A stretch of DNA of 40,655 nt from Stramenopiles sp. TOSAG23-2. Taxonomy: Eukaryota > Sar. The notes beneath the pieces were generated by a model, which saw nothing but the letters and a program-made list of their open reading frames with translations, did not search any database and was not told the DNA's origin. This document shows, in pieces, positions 18,911-28,800 of the stretch (positions are counted from its first letter, which is position 1; each line of letters opens with the position of its first letter). Location of the stretch: assembly GCA_900128395.1 (NCBI GenBank), contig LT649307.1, forward strand, positions 1-40,655, written 5' to 3'. A program made the position numbers and the translations under genes.

Positions 18911-21900
18911 ATGGCGGAAGTGAAAGATTCTAAAGCTGGGTTACCAACAGTAACTACTGCGATCAATGCAGAAGCATCAACAGGGAAGAAAATTGTGGCA
19001 CAATTTGGTGCGTTAATGCGAAAAAATTTCTTAGTACAAAAACGAAATGTAGGTGCAACACTTGCACAACTATTTGTTGGTCCGTTGTTCCTAATTGTGC
19101 TATTCATCATATCCGAAGCTATCAAAATCAATCAAAGTGGCGTGCAAGAGATCCAATTTGTAGAGCATCCTAAACCAATTGAACCATCAACAGTTCCTAC
19201 TTGTACTCCATATGAGGGAAAAGAATGTTATGATTTTGCATACGCACCGAAGACCGCAGCTACAGATAAATTTGTTAAATCAATGCGAGAAGCAAGTGGC
19301 ATTCCTGAAGGGAAAGTGTTCGGAATTACTGGTAATGTAAACAAATGGCTGTTGGCAAATGAAAATAAGACTAGACTGGTATTGCACTTACCATCTGGCG
19401 ATGATTTATTTTCTACTAGTATGTTTGCACCTGGGGATGGGATCCCAACGAAAACGTTTGAATATACCATACAAATGAATCAAACTGGGGAACCAAATTT
19501 TTTCTCTGCTTTTGGTAGTGATCCAGAACCAATGGAAATTGAGTATCGTGCTCCAATGCAAATGTTAGTACAAACGGCGCTTTTAAGATATTACAATATG
19601 TCAGAAGCATATGTAAAAACAGAGTATAAAAATTTTCCTCATCCGGCGATATTAGTTGGATACGATGCTGTTCGTGATAGCGGTGCGACATTGCTATTTA
19701 TAGCAGCTGCATTTAATTTTGTAGTTCAAATGTATTTAATCGTCGAAGAGAAACAACATAAGTTAAGATATGCAATGGAAAAAGTTGGAATGTACGATTC
19801 GTTGTATTGGATAACATGGTATGTATTTGATTGCTTGGTAAATCTTGTAGTAGTTGGGAATTTAATGCTATTTGGCCTTATGTTTAATCTTGAATTATTT
19901 CATGAAACATCAGGTGGTTTAACGTTCTTGCATTTTTGGCTCAGTGCATGTTCATTTACTGCAGTTGGATTTTGCCTGGCATCTTTGTCATCGAAAGTCG
20001 AAACGGCGACATCATTTGGATTGCTTTACTTTTGCATTTGCTATTTATTTGGACCAATCTTGTTTACCATTTCATTTTCAAGTGGTGCAACGGATCCCGT
20101 GAAAATTATTCGTGATACCCTTTTAATCGTCCCTGCATTTGGACCAGCTGCACTTTTCTTCGGCGGATTAGAGAAGCTTATTGATGCCTCATCGGGGCAA
20201 AGTAATACTGGAATGGAATGGGTTGATCGATTCAACAATGTTTTGCCACCATCCGAAGATGCAAATGAATGGAGCTTTGAAAATTTCTTCACATATCAAC
20301 TAATCATGATAGTATATCATTTATTACTCGCATGGTATTTCGACAATGTCTTGCCAAACGCATATGGCCGCAGAAAATCACTTGTGTTCTTCTTGAATCC
20401 ACGATATTGGTGTGGACAACGTGCAGTCATTCCAAAACAAACTGACGCGACTTATATACCAAAAGAGGGCGAAGATGAAGATGTAACAAAAGAGGCAAAT
20501 CGCATAATGAACCGAGATTGGGAAGAGGGTTCTGCACCTGCTATTATATTAGAAGGCTTTTCGAAAACCTTCTTTGCTGGTATGTGTAATTCTGGTGAGG
20601 GATTCAAAGCGGTTGATGAAATTACGTATGGAGTAGAACAAGATTCCGCATTTGTACTGCTTGGTCACAATGGAGCAGGAAAAACGACTACGATTAATAT
20701 GTTAGTTGGCAATTTAGAAATTACAAAAGGAACCGGGTTAGTCGTTGGTTACAATGCCAAGACACAAATGAGATCAATTAATCAAATTATGGGAGTTTGT
20801 CCACAACACGATATTTTATGGCCAGGTTTAACGGGAGCGGAGCATTTAGAACTTTTTTGTCGTTTGCGTGGAATGAGCGAGGAGGAAGTTGCAAAGGAGA
20901 CACAGCAAAGGCTCAAAGATGTGTTATTAGATGATCCAAAAGTTCGCAATACGCCTGCTCGTGCATATAGTGGTGGTATGCAAAGGCGTTTATCAATTGC
21001 TATCTCATTGATCGGTAACCCCAAAGTTGTTTACCTAGATGAACCAACGACTGGAATGGACCCTGTCACACGCCGTGAAGTATGGGATATGATTCAAAGA
21101 GCAAAGAAAGGTCGAGTTATTGTCCTAACAACTCACAGTATGGAAGAAGCTGATGTTCTTGGTGACAATATTGGTGTTATGAGCCATGGGAAAATACAAG
21201 CATTTGGTTCATCGACGAGATTGAAAAAACGTTTTGGCTCTGGTTACAAAATGACGGTTTTCATTGACAATCCGCTGAAAGAGAAAGAAGCAACAGAATT
21301 TTTAAAAAATTTTGAAGACAGTAATCTTGGCTTAAAAGTTAGTTGCACAGTTGAAAGTCGTGTGCCTCGTGGAGAAAACCAAGGCCCTGTTCTTTTCTTA
21401 TCACTTCCAAAAGTGGAAAATGAATTGACAATGACACCTTTTTTCAAGGCATTGGAAGAACGCAAGGAAGAATTTGGTATTGGTGATTTTTCAGTTGGGC
21501 TTTCAACTCTTGAAGAGGTCTTCTTGGAACTTTCAAAACGTGATCATTTTATTCCAGGTGTGACTAAGCAATATATTACACAACAATGTTCAATTGCTGG
21601 CTTAGAAGTAACTGCAGGCGCTGTTATTGCTACTCCAGATCAATGGGGCCGTACTCATAATTTGACGATTACTGATGAGCATATTAAAGCGGGTGTGATC
21701 AATTTTCAAGTTGAAATTCCAAAAGAGGAAGGAAAAAATGAAGCAGCGACTGACGCTAATAAATTGGAGGTTGATGTGAAAGAAAGGATACGTGGCACAA
21801 GGGTTCCCGTCTCGTTTCAAGCCAAAGCTTTATGCATTAAAACATTACAATGGCAAAGAAAACACAAATGCCAATTGTTAGCTAATATTTGTTTCCCTAT

Positions 21901-24900
21901 TTTCATCTGCTTAGTTGCTTTTCTAATTGAAGTACTTTTAGTTTCATTAATTCGAGAAGAAACTCTTTGTGGTACCGGTGTGAAATACAAAGATTGCAAA
22001 GAAAAAGGTTACAATTTGACGTGCGTTGAAAAACGTTTAATGGACCAATATGAATTTAAACAATCTGTTCCATTAACAGTTGGTGAAATTGATTATTACG
22101 GCTTTGGTGGTATTGGCATTAATCCAAATTGTGGTACTGACGAATCTGGAGATCGTACTTGTTTCGACGGAATTGAGAAACCAAGATTTGATAAAATCTT
22201 ATCAACTTCAGCTGGTACTGGACCAACGCGAACAATCACTGAGGATCCAGAAGTCAAATCAGTGTACCAAAAATTTCGAACTTTAATTGCATCCAGCAAA
22301 TGTGTACAAGAATACAATGCTGCTTTACGATGCCAAGCTCAAGGACGTGGGGCAAGCAACTCGTATTGCTCTGAGCGACGAGGTGATAACAAATGCCAGA
22401 AGGAATGCCGTGAAGTAAATAAAGTAAAAGCAAAAGCTGAAGCGGCTGATGAAGCAAGTTTAGCTCAGCAATCGAACCCATTATCTTCATGTTTGCCAGA
22501 AGAAGGAACACGACGTCGATTACAAACACATGAGCGCTATGGTGATAGCAAAGGTAGGAGAATGCTAGAATTGACAAAAGAGGAACAAGAATATTATGAT
22601 ATATATTTGAAAATTAAAGATAAAAAAATTGCATGTGACAAAGAATTTATGGTAGAGATTGCAAAGATACTTGATAACAACGGAAAAAATATAGCAGGCA
22701 AAATAGCAACAGCGAAGGGAACCATAAAAGCAACTGGTGTCTATGAAAATATGAGAGCAACAAATCCTCCAGGTTCTTCGTATGGTCAAATGTTTTCTGA
22801 GGAGCCAATTTTAGATGAAGGTGTTAGCCAGTTCTTAGGTGCAATTAAAGATCAATTGAACAAAGCAGGGTTGACTATAGTAATAGAGGAACATCCTGTA
22901 GGATATAATACAACAACTAATAAAACAACATATGAGAATTTTACACGCTATCAAACTGGTGCACCAGGTGGTCCAGTAGCATTTTGTAGATCCATTCGAC
23001 GAGAAGAAATGTCAGTGTTTCAAAAATTAGTTTTTGGTGATAAGCATTTAAAATCAAACATAACAAAAATATTTTCAAAAGATACGACTTCTCCAACTGA
23101 CTTTGCAATTGATAATTTCTGTTCATTAATGTTAAACCTGGATGTTGCTCGAGGTCTATCGTTTGAAAATGTTGCTAACACGGAAGCACTAGATGATGCT
23201 TTGTATAAACGTTGGAATGGAAGAGAAGTAGGCCCTGAATATGATGAATTGGTTAAAAAACAGAAGACACTTGGGTACCGCTGGCATTATTATGATGCGG
23301 ATTATGCTGCAATTGACTGGAAGAAATACGACGATGCCAAAGGCCAATATTCTTACACACTTTATCACAATACAACTGCAACAGAAAGAGTTGATACCCA
23401 AAATTGGATGGCTTTAAGTCAATGGGTCAATAATGCAATTTTAAGAAAACAAAAAGACATACAATCTTCTATGATGACACAAAGATTTCCAGTGAAATTC
23501 AAATGTAATCGCGATGAGTGGCTAGATGATAGAGAAAGTGGTAAGACTCCGTTGGATTGTCCAGCGTTGCTTTTTAGTTTCTTGAGATTGAGTATTGTAG
23601 ATTTTTTCATGGAATCATTTATGCCATTTTTCATGATTGTTTACGGATATTCTATGACAGTTTTATTAGCGTATGAAAAAGAGCAAAAGTTAAAAATCAT
23701 AATGAAAATGCAAGGTTTAAAGATGTCGGTTTACTTCTGGGTGAATTACTTTTATTTCCTTGGGCAATTTATGTTACTTTGCTTCATAATTTCTCTTTTT
23801 GGATATATTGCGAAAACAAATTTGTTCCGTTTGCACGATTATGGAGTGATGTTAACTTTTTTCTTCGTATGGGGAAACGTTTTAGTAGCATTTTTCATGA
23901 CTTTGGCAACATGCTTTAAAACAACTCGAATGGCTCAAACTATGACATTTATGTTTATCTTGATTTGTATTTACATTGGATCGACTGTCATTTATTCCAT
24001 TGTAGGGAACCCAAATGCCACAGAATCTTCGTATACGCTTATGATGATGGTGCCGCCATTTGTCATGATTCGATTATCGAATACACTAACTTTAGCTGCT
24101 GCAACCAATACTAAAATATCGATGGAGACTATGACTCAGATTAATAATGGTACGATAGGAATTGGATTGAACTATTTAATTGGGCATTGGTTTGTATGGA
24201 TGTTTTTGCGATGGTACTTGGAGCAAGTTTTAGCCGTGGGATTTGGTACTACTCGCCATCCATTATTCATATTTACTAAACAATTTTGGATGGAAGATGT
24301 GTTTGGCAATGAACAAGAGAAAAAGAAAGATGCTTTAAATATTGATAAACTTGAAAAGCTACCAGCCAGTGAAATCGAAAGTGGTCTCGAGTTACCACCA
24401 GATGTTGAAGCAGAACATCAAAGAATCATTGGTACCATGAGAAATGGCGAAGATACTTCTGACGCACTTCGAGTTGTTAACTTACATAAAAAGTTTGCTC
24501 CAATTGGAAATGCGCCAGCAAAAACGGCAGTTCGTTCTGTCTCATTTGGAGTAAAGCGACGTGAATGCTTTGGGTTGTTGGGTCATAATGGTGCAGGTAA
24601 GACGACCGTTATCAATATGATGACAGGGCTGTTTCCACCTACCTCTGGTACTGGACTAGTTGGTCAATACAATATTCAGAACAATATGGAAAATATATAT
24701 TCTGAGATGGGTATTTGTCCGCAGCATAATATAATATGGGGAGAGTTGACGGCGGAGAGTCATCAATACTTTTTCGGTCGTTTAAAAGGACAGAAAGGTG
24801 CAGCTTTGAAAAATGAAGTGAAACGCAATTTGGAAGCAGTCAATCTCGCAATGCCTAGTTTGAAAAATCGTGGTGCTGCTGGATTTAGCGGGGGGATGCA

Positions 24901-25537
24901 ACGGCGTCTATCGGTTGCAAATTCAATTGTAGGAAATCCTTCAGTTGTTTATATGGATGAACCATCAACGGGACTTGACCCAGCATCAAGACGGCAGTTA
25001 TGGGATGTCATTAGTAAAGCAAAAAGAGATAAATCTGTTATCTTGACTACTCATAGTATGGAAGAGGCTGATGTATTGTGTGACCATCTTGGAATTATGT
25101 CAGGCGGTAGATTGTTGTGCTTAGGACCTGCTTATGATTTAAAACGAAGATTTGGAAAAGGTTATACGTGTGTTGTTTCAACAAAAATTAAAAATCTTTC
25201 AAATCGTGATGAAATTCACAGCTGGATGACAGGAATGTTTCCTAGTGCAACCTTATTGGAAGAACCAATTAGTGGTACATTTAAATATGAAATTTCTCGT
25301 AAAGATGTCATTGTAAGTGATGCATTCGAAAAAATTGTTACTCAAAAAGATAGTGTTGGCGTAACGGATTGGGGATTTACAGAAACAACGTTGGAAGAGG
25401 TATTTTTAAAATTATCTCATTTACATGGAAATGAAAATCCACAAGATATGATAAGCGATAAAAAAGTTAAAAGTTCAAGTGACAATGTGAAAGAAGTAGA
25501 AATGACGGAGCAAAAACAAGACGACGTTGAAGCGTAA
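18911..25537 (+). CDS. Full-size ABCA-subfamily ATP-binding cassette transporter
   Basis: 2208 residues in the order TMD1-NBD1-TMD2-NBD2. The first helix (about 50-75) is followed by a modest external domain (about 78-255) and five or more helices. NBD1: Walker A GHNGAGKTT at about 584, signature YSGGMQRRLS at about 686, Walker B VVYLDEPTTGMDP at about 705. The second half opens with a helix at about 990-1015, then an unusually long external domain (about 1018-1550) with many Cys and a charged repeat-like insert, then helices. NBD2: GHNGAGKTT at about 1891, FSGGMQRRLS at about 1993, VVYMDEPSTGLDP at about 2010. Both sites keep all catalytic motifs, so both should hydrolyse ATP. ABCA proteins move or flip lipids and sterols; substrate unknown. 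The start at 18911 (AACATGGCG) fits. No intron needed. Confidence 0.96.
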   Translation: MAEVKDSKAGLPTVTTAINAEASTGKKIVAQFGALMRKNFLVQKRNVGATLAQLFVGPLFLIVLFIISEAIKINQSGVQEIQFVEHPKPIEPSTVPTCTPYEGKECYDFAYAPKTAATDKFVKSMREASGIPEGKVFGITGNVNKWLLANENKTRLVLHLPSGDDLFSTSMFAPGDGIPTKTFEYTIQMNQTGEPNFFSAFGSDPEPMEIEYRAPMQMLVQTALLRYYNMSEAYVKTEYKNFPHPAILVGYDAVRDSGATLLFIAAAFNFVVQMYLIVEEKQHKLRYAMEKVGMYDSLYWITWYVFDCLVNLVVVGNLMLFGLMFNLELFHETSGGLTFLHFWLSACSFTAVGFCLASLSSKVETATSFGLLYFCICYLFGPILFTISFSSGATDPVKIIRDTLLIVPAFGPAALFFGGLEKLIDASSGQSNTGMEWVDRFNNVLPPSEDANEWSFENFFTYQLIMIVYHLLLAWYFDNVLPNAYGRRKSLVFFLNPRYWCGQRAVIPKQTDATYIPKEGEDEDVTKEANRIMNRDWEEGSAPAIILEGFSKTFFAGMCNSGEGFKAVDEITYGVEQDSAFVLLGHNGAGKTTTINMLVGNLEITKGTGLVVGYNAKTQMRSINQIMGVCPQHDILWPGLTGAEHLELFCRLRGMSEEEVAKETQQRLKDVLLDDPKVRNTPARAYSGGMQRRLSIAISLIGNPKVVYLDEPTTGMDPVTRREVWDMIQRAKKGRVIVLTTHSMEEADVLGDNIGVMSHGKIQAFGSSTRLKKRFGSGYKMTVFIDNPLKEKEATEFLKNFEDSNLGLKVSCTVESRVPRGENQGPVLFLSLPKVENELTMTPFFKALEERKEEFGIGDFSVGLSTLEEVFLELSKRDHFIPGVTKQYITQQCSIAGLEVTAGAVIATPDQWGRTHNLTITDEHIKAGVINFQVEIPKEEGKNEAATDANKLEVDVKERIRGTRVPVSFQAKALCIKTLQWQRKHKCQLLANICFPIFICLVAFLIEVLLVSLIREETLCGTGVKYKDCKEKGYNLTCVEKRLMDQYEFKQSVPLTVGEIDYYGFGGIGINPNCGTDESGDRTCFDGIEKPRFDKILSTSAGTGPTRTITEDPEVKSVYQKFRTLIASSKCVQEYNAALRCQAQGRGASNSYCSERRGDNKCQKECREVNKVKAKAEAADEASLAQQSNPLSSCLPEEGTRRRLQTHERYGDSKGRRMLELTKEEQEYYDIYLKIKDKKIACDKEFMVEIAKILDNNGKNIAGKIATAKGTIKATGVYENMRATNPPGSSYGQMFSEEPILDEGVSQFLGAIKDQLNKAGLTIVIEEHPVGYNTTTNKTTYENFTRYQTGAPGGPVAFCRSIRREEMSVFQKLVFGDKHLKSNITKIFSKDTTSPTDFAIDNFCSLMLNLDVARGLSFENVANTEALDDALYKRWNGREVGPEYDELVKKQKTLGYRWHYYDADYAAIDWKKYDDAKGQYSYTLYHNTTATERVDTQNWMALSQWVNNAILRKQKDIQSSMMTQRFPVKFKCNRDEWLDDRESGKTPLDCPALLFSFLRLSIVDFFMESFMPFFMIVYGYSMTVLLAYEKEQKLKIIMKMQGLKMSVYFWVNYFYFLGQFMLLCFIISLFGYIAKTNLFRLHDYGVMLTFFFVWGNVLVAFFMTLATCFKTTRMAQTMTFMFILICIYIGSTVIYSIVGNPNATESSYTLMMMVPPFVMIRLSNTLTLAAATNTKISMETMTQINNGTIGIGLNYLIGHWFVWMFLRWYLEQVLAVGFGTTRHPLFIFTKQFWMEDVFGNEQEKKKDALNIDKLEKLPASEIESGLELPPDVEAEHQRIIGTMRNGEDTSDALRVVNLHKKFAPIGNAPAKTAVRSVSFGVKRRECFGLLGHNGAGKTTVINMMTGLFPPTSGTGLVGQYNIQNNMENIYSEMGICPQHNIIWGELTAESHQYFFGRLKGQKGAALKNEVKRNLEAVNLAMPSLKNRGAAGFSGGMQRRLSVANSIVGNPSVVYMDEPSTGLDPASRRQLWDVISKAKRDKSVILTTHSMEEADVLCDHLGIMSGGRLLCLGPAYDLKRRFGKGYTCVVSTKIKNLSNRDEIHSWMTGMFPSATLLEEPISGTFKYEISRKDVIVSDAFEKIVTQKDSVGVTDWGFTETTLEEVFLKLSHLHGNENPQDMISDKKVKSSSDNVKEVEMTEQKQDDVEA

Positions 25538-25869
25538 AAAACGTTAACACACATACATATATCACATGGTGTACGAATTGTGAATATTCTTGTATGATAT
25601 GATATTGTATCATTATGTGTTCGTATTATCGTATCATACAAAGTATCATATTGATATTCTTTTGAAGAGTAGGAATTATCATGAGTAAATTAAAACAATA
25701 AATTATGCGTAAATTAAATTATAACCAACAAATATTTTTTAAAACAGCATTATGATTACTACGAAGCCGTACGAACCATCTTGTAATGACATGATACGTA
25801 TATATTCTCCAGAGTAAATTCTCATCATAACATGCGTGACCACGTTCGTATCTCTCTTTCCAAATAAAT
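25538..25869. other. Convergent 3' spacer
   Basis: AT-rich region between the ABCA and ankyrin gene ends; repeated ATGATATGATATTG-like sequence near 25594-25660. No gene seen. Confidence 0.5.
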
Positions 25870-28800
25870 TTACCAAACATTTGATCCACCTGTTAATGAC
25901 CAACTCGAATTGGTTGCGCCGTTTGATCCGTTGTCGTTGCTTCCTGGATTATTATCACCCCACAAAGAAGTCGATATAGTATTTCCAACTCCACCCAACG
26001 GTAATTGCTGCTCCTGATGTTGTATAATACGATTGTCATTACTCGAGATACCACCATAATTGTTATTGCTACTATTATTCATCATATTATCGCCAATATT
26101 TGAACTAGCCATGGGAATTACCATGTTATTGCCACTAAAACCACTGCCACCAATTGGCGTTTGTGTTAAAGGTATTTGCTGCCTCTGCTGCATTTCCATA
26201 GTTGTGGAAACCGATACGTTTCCATATCCAGGCGGTGGACGATTTTTTGCATTTAAATTACCTCGTGTGTTAAGATGTGGTTGTTGATGTTGTTGCTGTT
26301 GCCACATTATATTTTGTGTACTATTCGTATTTACCATAGTTTGGTGTTGCAGATTTCTCGGAATATTATTACCTCCTCCATTATCACTTAAATTACTCCA
26401 ATTATTATTACCGTTTGAATTCATAACATTTTCCATTTGCTGCTGTTGTAACGCTTGCGGTCGCTGCAATGGCTCGGATACACTTCGTTGCATATTTGAA
26501 TTATTGATTCTACTATTTATATTACCAGGGTAAAATTGTTGTTGCTGTTGAATTGGCATTCTTTGCATGTTTTGTTGCATCATTTGTCGCTGCTGCATTG
26601 GCATTTGAGTAGATGAAATATTATTCCAATTACCATTTCCTTGTGAAGACAAGCTTGCATTATTGCTACGACGTACTTGTTGCCGTTGCATAGATGGTGG
26701 AATGTTGTGACCATTGTAATTTCTATGGTGGTGGTGCTGAGAGGAAGCTTCTTGTTGCCGTTGGTGCTGATGTTGTTGCTTATTAATTGATGAATGATTA
26801 CGATCCATATAGTCCATTTGCTGTTGAGAAACTTGTGAAGTCATATGCATCATTTGCGATGGCACATCGTTGTTCGCATTGTTACGATTTTGCTGTTGTA
26901 ACATTATGCGTCTACTTTGATCAAAATCATTATTACCACGTCTATGCTGATGTGGTTCTTGATGCTGTTGTTCTTGCTGCTGCTGTTGTTCTTGCCTTAA
27001 CCGTCCACTGAAATATTGTTGATGCTGTTGCTGTTGCTCCAGTTGCATTTGTTGCATGTTATTTGATTGCATGCTCTGTTGTTGCTGTGGATGCTGCATT
27101 TCTCCAACACCTGGATCTCCACTATTACTAAGCATATTACTTTCGATAGCTTGAAGTGTTTGAAATTGTTGTTCTTGCGACGGCTGCTGTCGTTTCCTGA
27201 TGCTATTATTGTGATATTGTGCTTGTCGTTGTTTCGGATTTGTTTCCACGTGTTGTTGTCTTGAGACTTTTCTATCAGAATTGTTAATTGACATTACATC
27301 CTTATTACTTCTAATGCCTGATGACTCAGGCAAAAACACAGAAGAAGACGCTATTGGGGATGTAACATTATCCTCTTCTTTGGAATCTTCATCTAATGTT
27401 AGTGGTTCACGAACACTTCGCTTGGTTATTTTCAGCTTCCGCGTTTGGTGCTCTTTTTTTCGAGACTCCGCGTATTTAATACTGCTTTCTCTTTCGTTCG
27501 TATTGCCTGCACGCTGCTTTAAGTTTTGCTGTGGAGGTGAATTAGGTGCAGATTGTACCAAAGAGGTTGGGGATGAATATGGAGAAGATTGTTTGCTGCT
27601 GTGCGGACTGCGATTCTTTCGTTGGTCGTTACCGCTCTCATACTTATTATTATTACCACCGGAAGATCTTGTACTCGTTTGCCGTTCAACATATCTATTT
27701 TTTGGATTCCTGTCGTCATATCTATTATGACTATTGAAACTATTATTGCGATTAGATGGCCTGCTGTTACTATTGTATTTATTATTATGATATTTCGATC
27801 TATTACTATAGGATGAACGATTATCGTGTGCATTATTCCCACTGTTTGTCTTAAATGTGTTTCTACCGCTAAATGACGTTGCATTACTTCGTTTGTGCGC
27901 GTGTTGTTGCACATCTGTCGAAGATGCTGCTTCATTTGGATCAAACGAAGCATTAAAAGAATGCCATAAATTAACACGGTTCGTATCAACAACCCGGCGG
28001 TTGTTCACATTAAATAATTCTATCTTTTCACCAGCAGGCTGAAGCCTGACTGTTGCGCCCAATTTTTCCAATGTTAAATTACAATATTGAAATGCATGTG
28101 AAGACATTTTTTTGTTTGATAATAGCTTTAATCTACCACCGTTCACACCACCTAACAATATTTCAAGACCCTTTTCTTGATCCTCGTCTTCATCATCGAC
28201 ATCAACTAAGATTTTTGTTGTTTGTGAAATTTCAAAATGTTTCAAATATAAACCTCCAGGACCTTCATACGTTTGCCGATCATATAAAGCATTGACTAAG
28301 TAATCCGTTTCATTGTCTAACTCAAGATGAAAGTTTTTACGATCTGGCGAATTTGGAACATTACTTTTCTTCGCTTTCGACGAATTCTTTTTCGACGTAC
28401 CTTTCTTGCTATTCGCTTTATTCGATGCCCATCCAGCTAGTGCCATGATATCATCATCATCGTCGTCCTCGTCGTCGTCATCATCATCTCCATCGAAATC
28501 ACTTTTGCCACCACCATCATCATTTTGTAAGTTGCTTCTACTATTGTTTTTCACCTTCGTATTTTTCTTTGTTTCTCCAACCTTACTTGACGCTACTTTG
28601 GTATTTGATTTTTGTTCCTCGACATGTTTGACTTTTCCTTTATTTTTTTTATTTGTTCCATTCCCTTCCCCTGCCGTTGTTGGCTCCTTCTGTACTTTAC
28701 CACCATCACTTCTGTTTTTCGTTGTTTTGTTCGTATCATTTGCATTCGACTTATTTTTGTTATTGCTAACATCGTTTTTATTCCCATCATCTTTCTTTTT

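Noticed and set aside
27281-27730. 149-codon plus-strand frame inside the ankyrin gene, and similar frames in the Pro-rich gene (34327-35526)
   Set aside because: Shadows of real genes on the other strand. The 399-codon frame at 34327 is the antisense of Pro-rich repeats and has Gly/Leu runs only.
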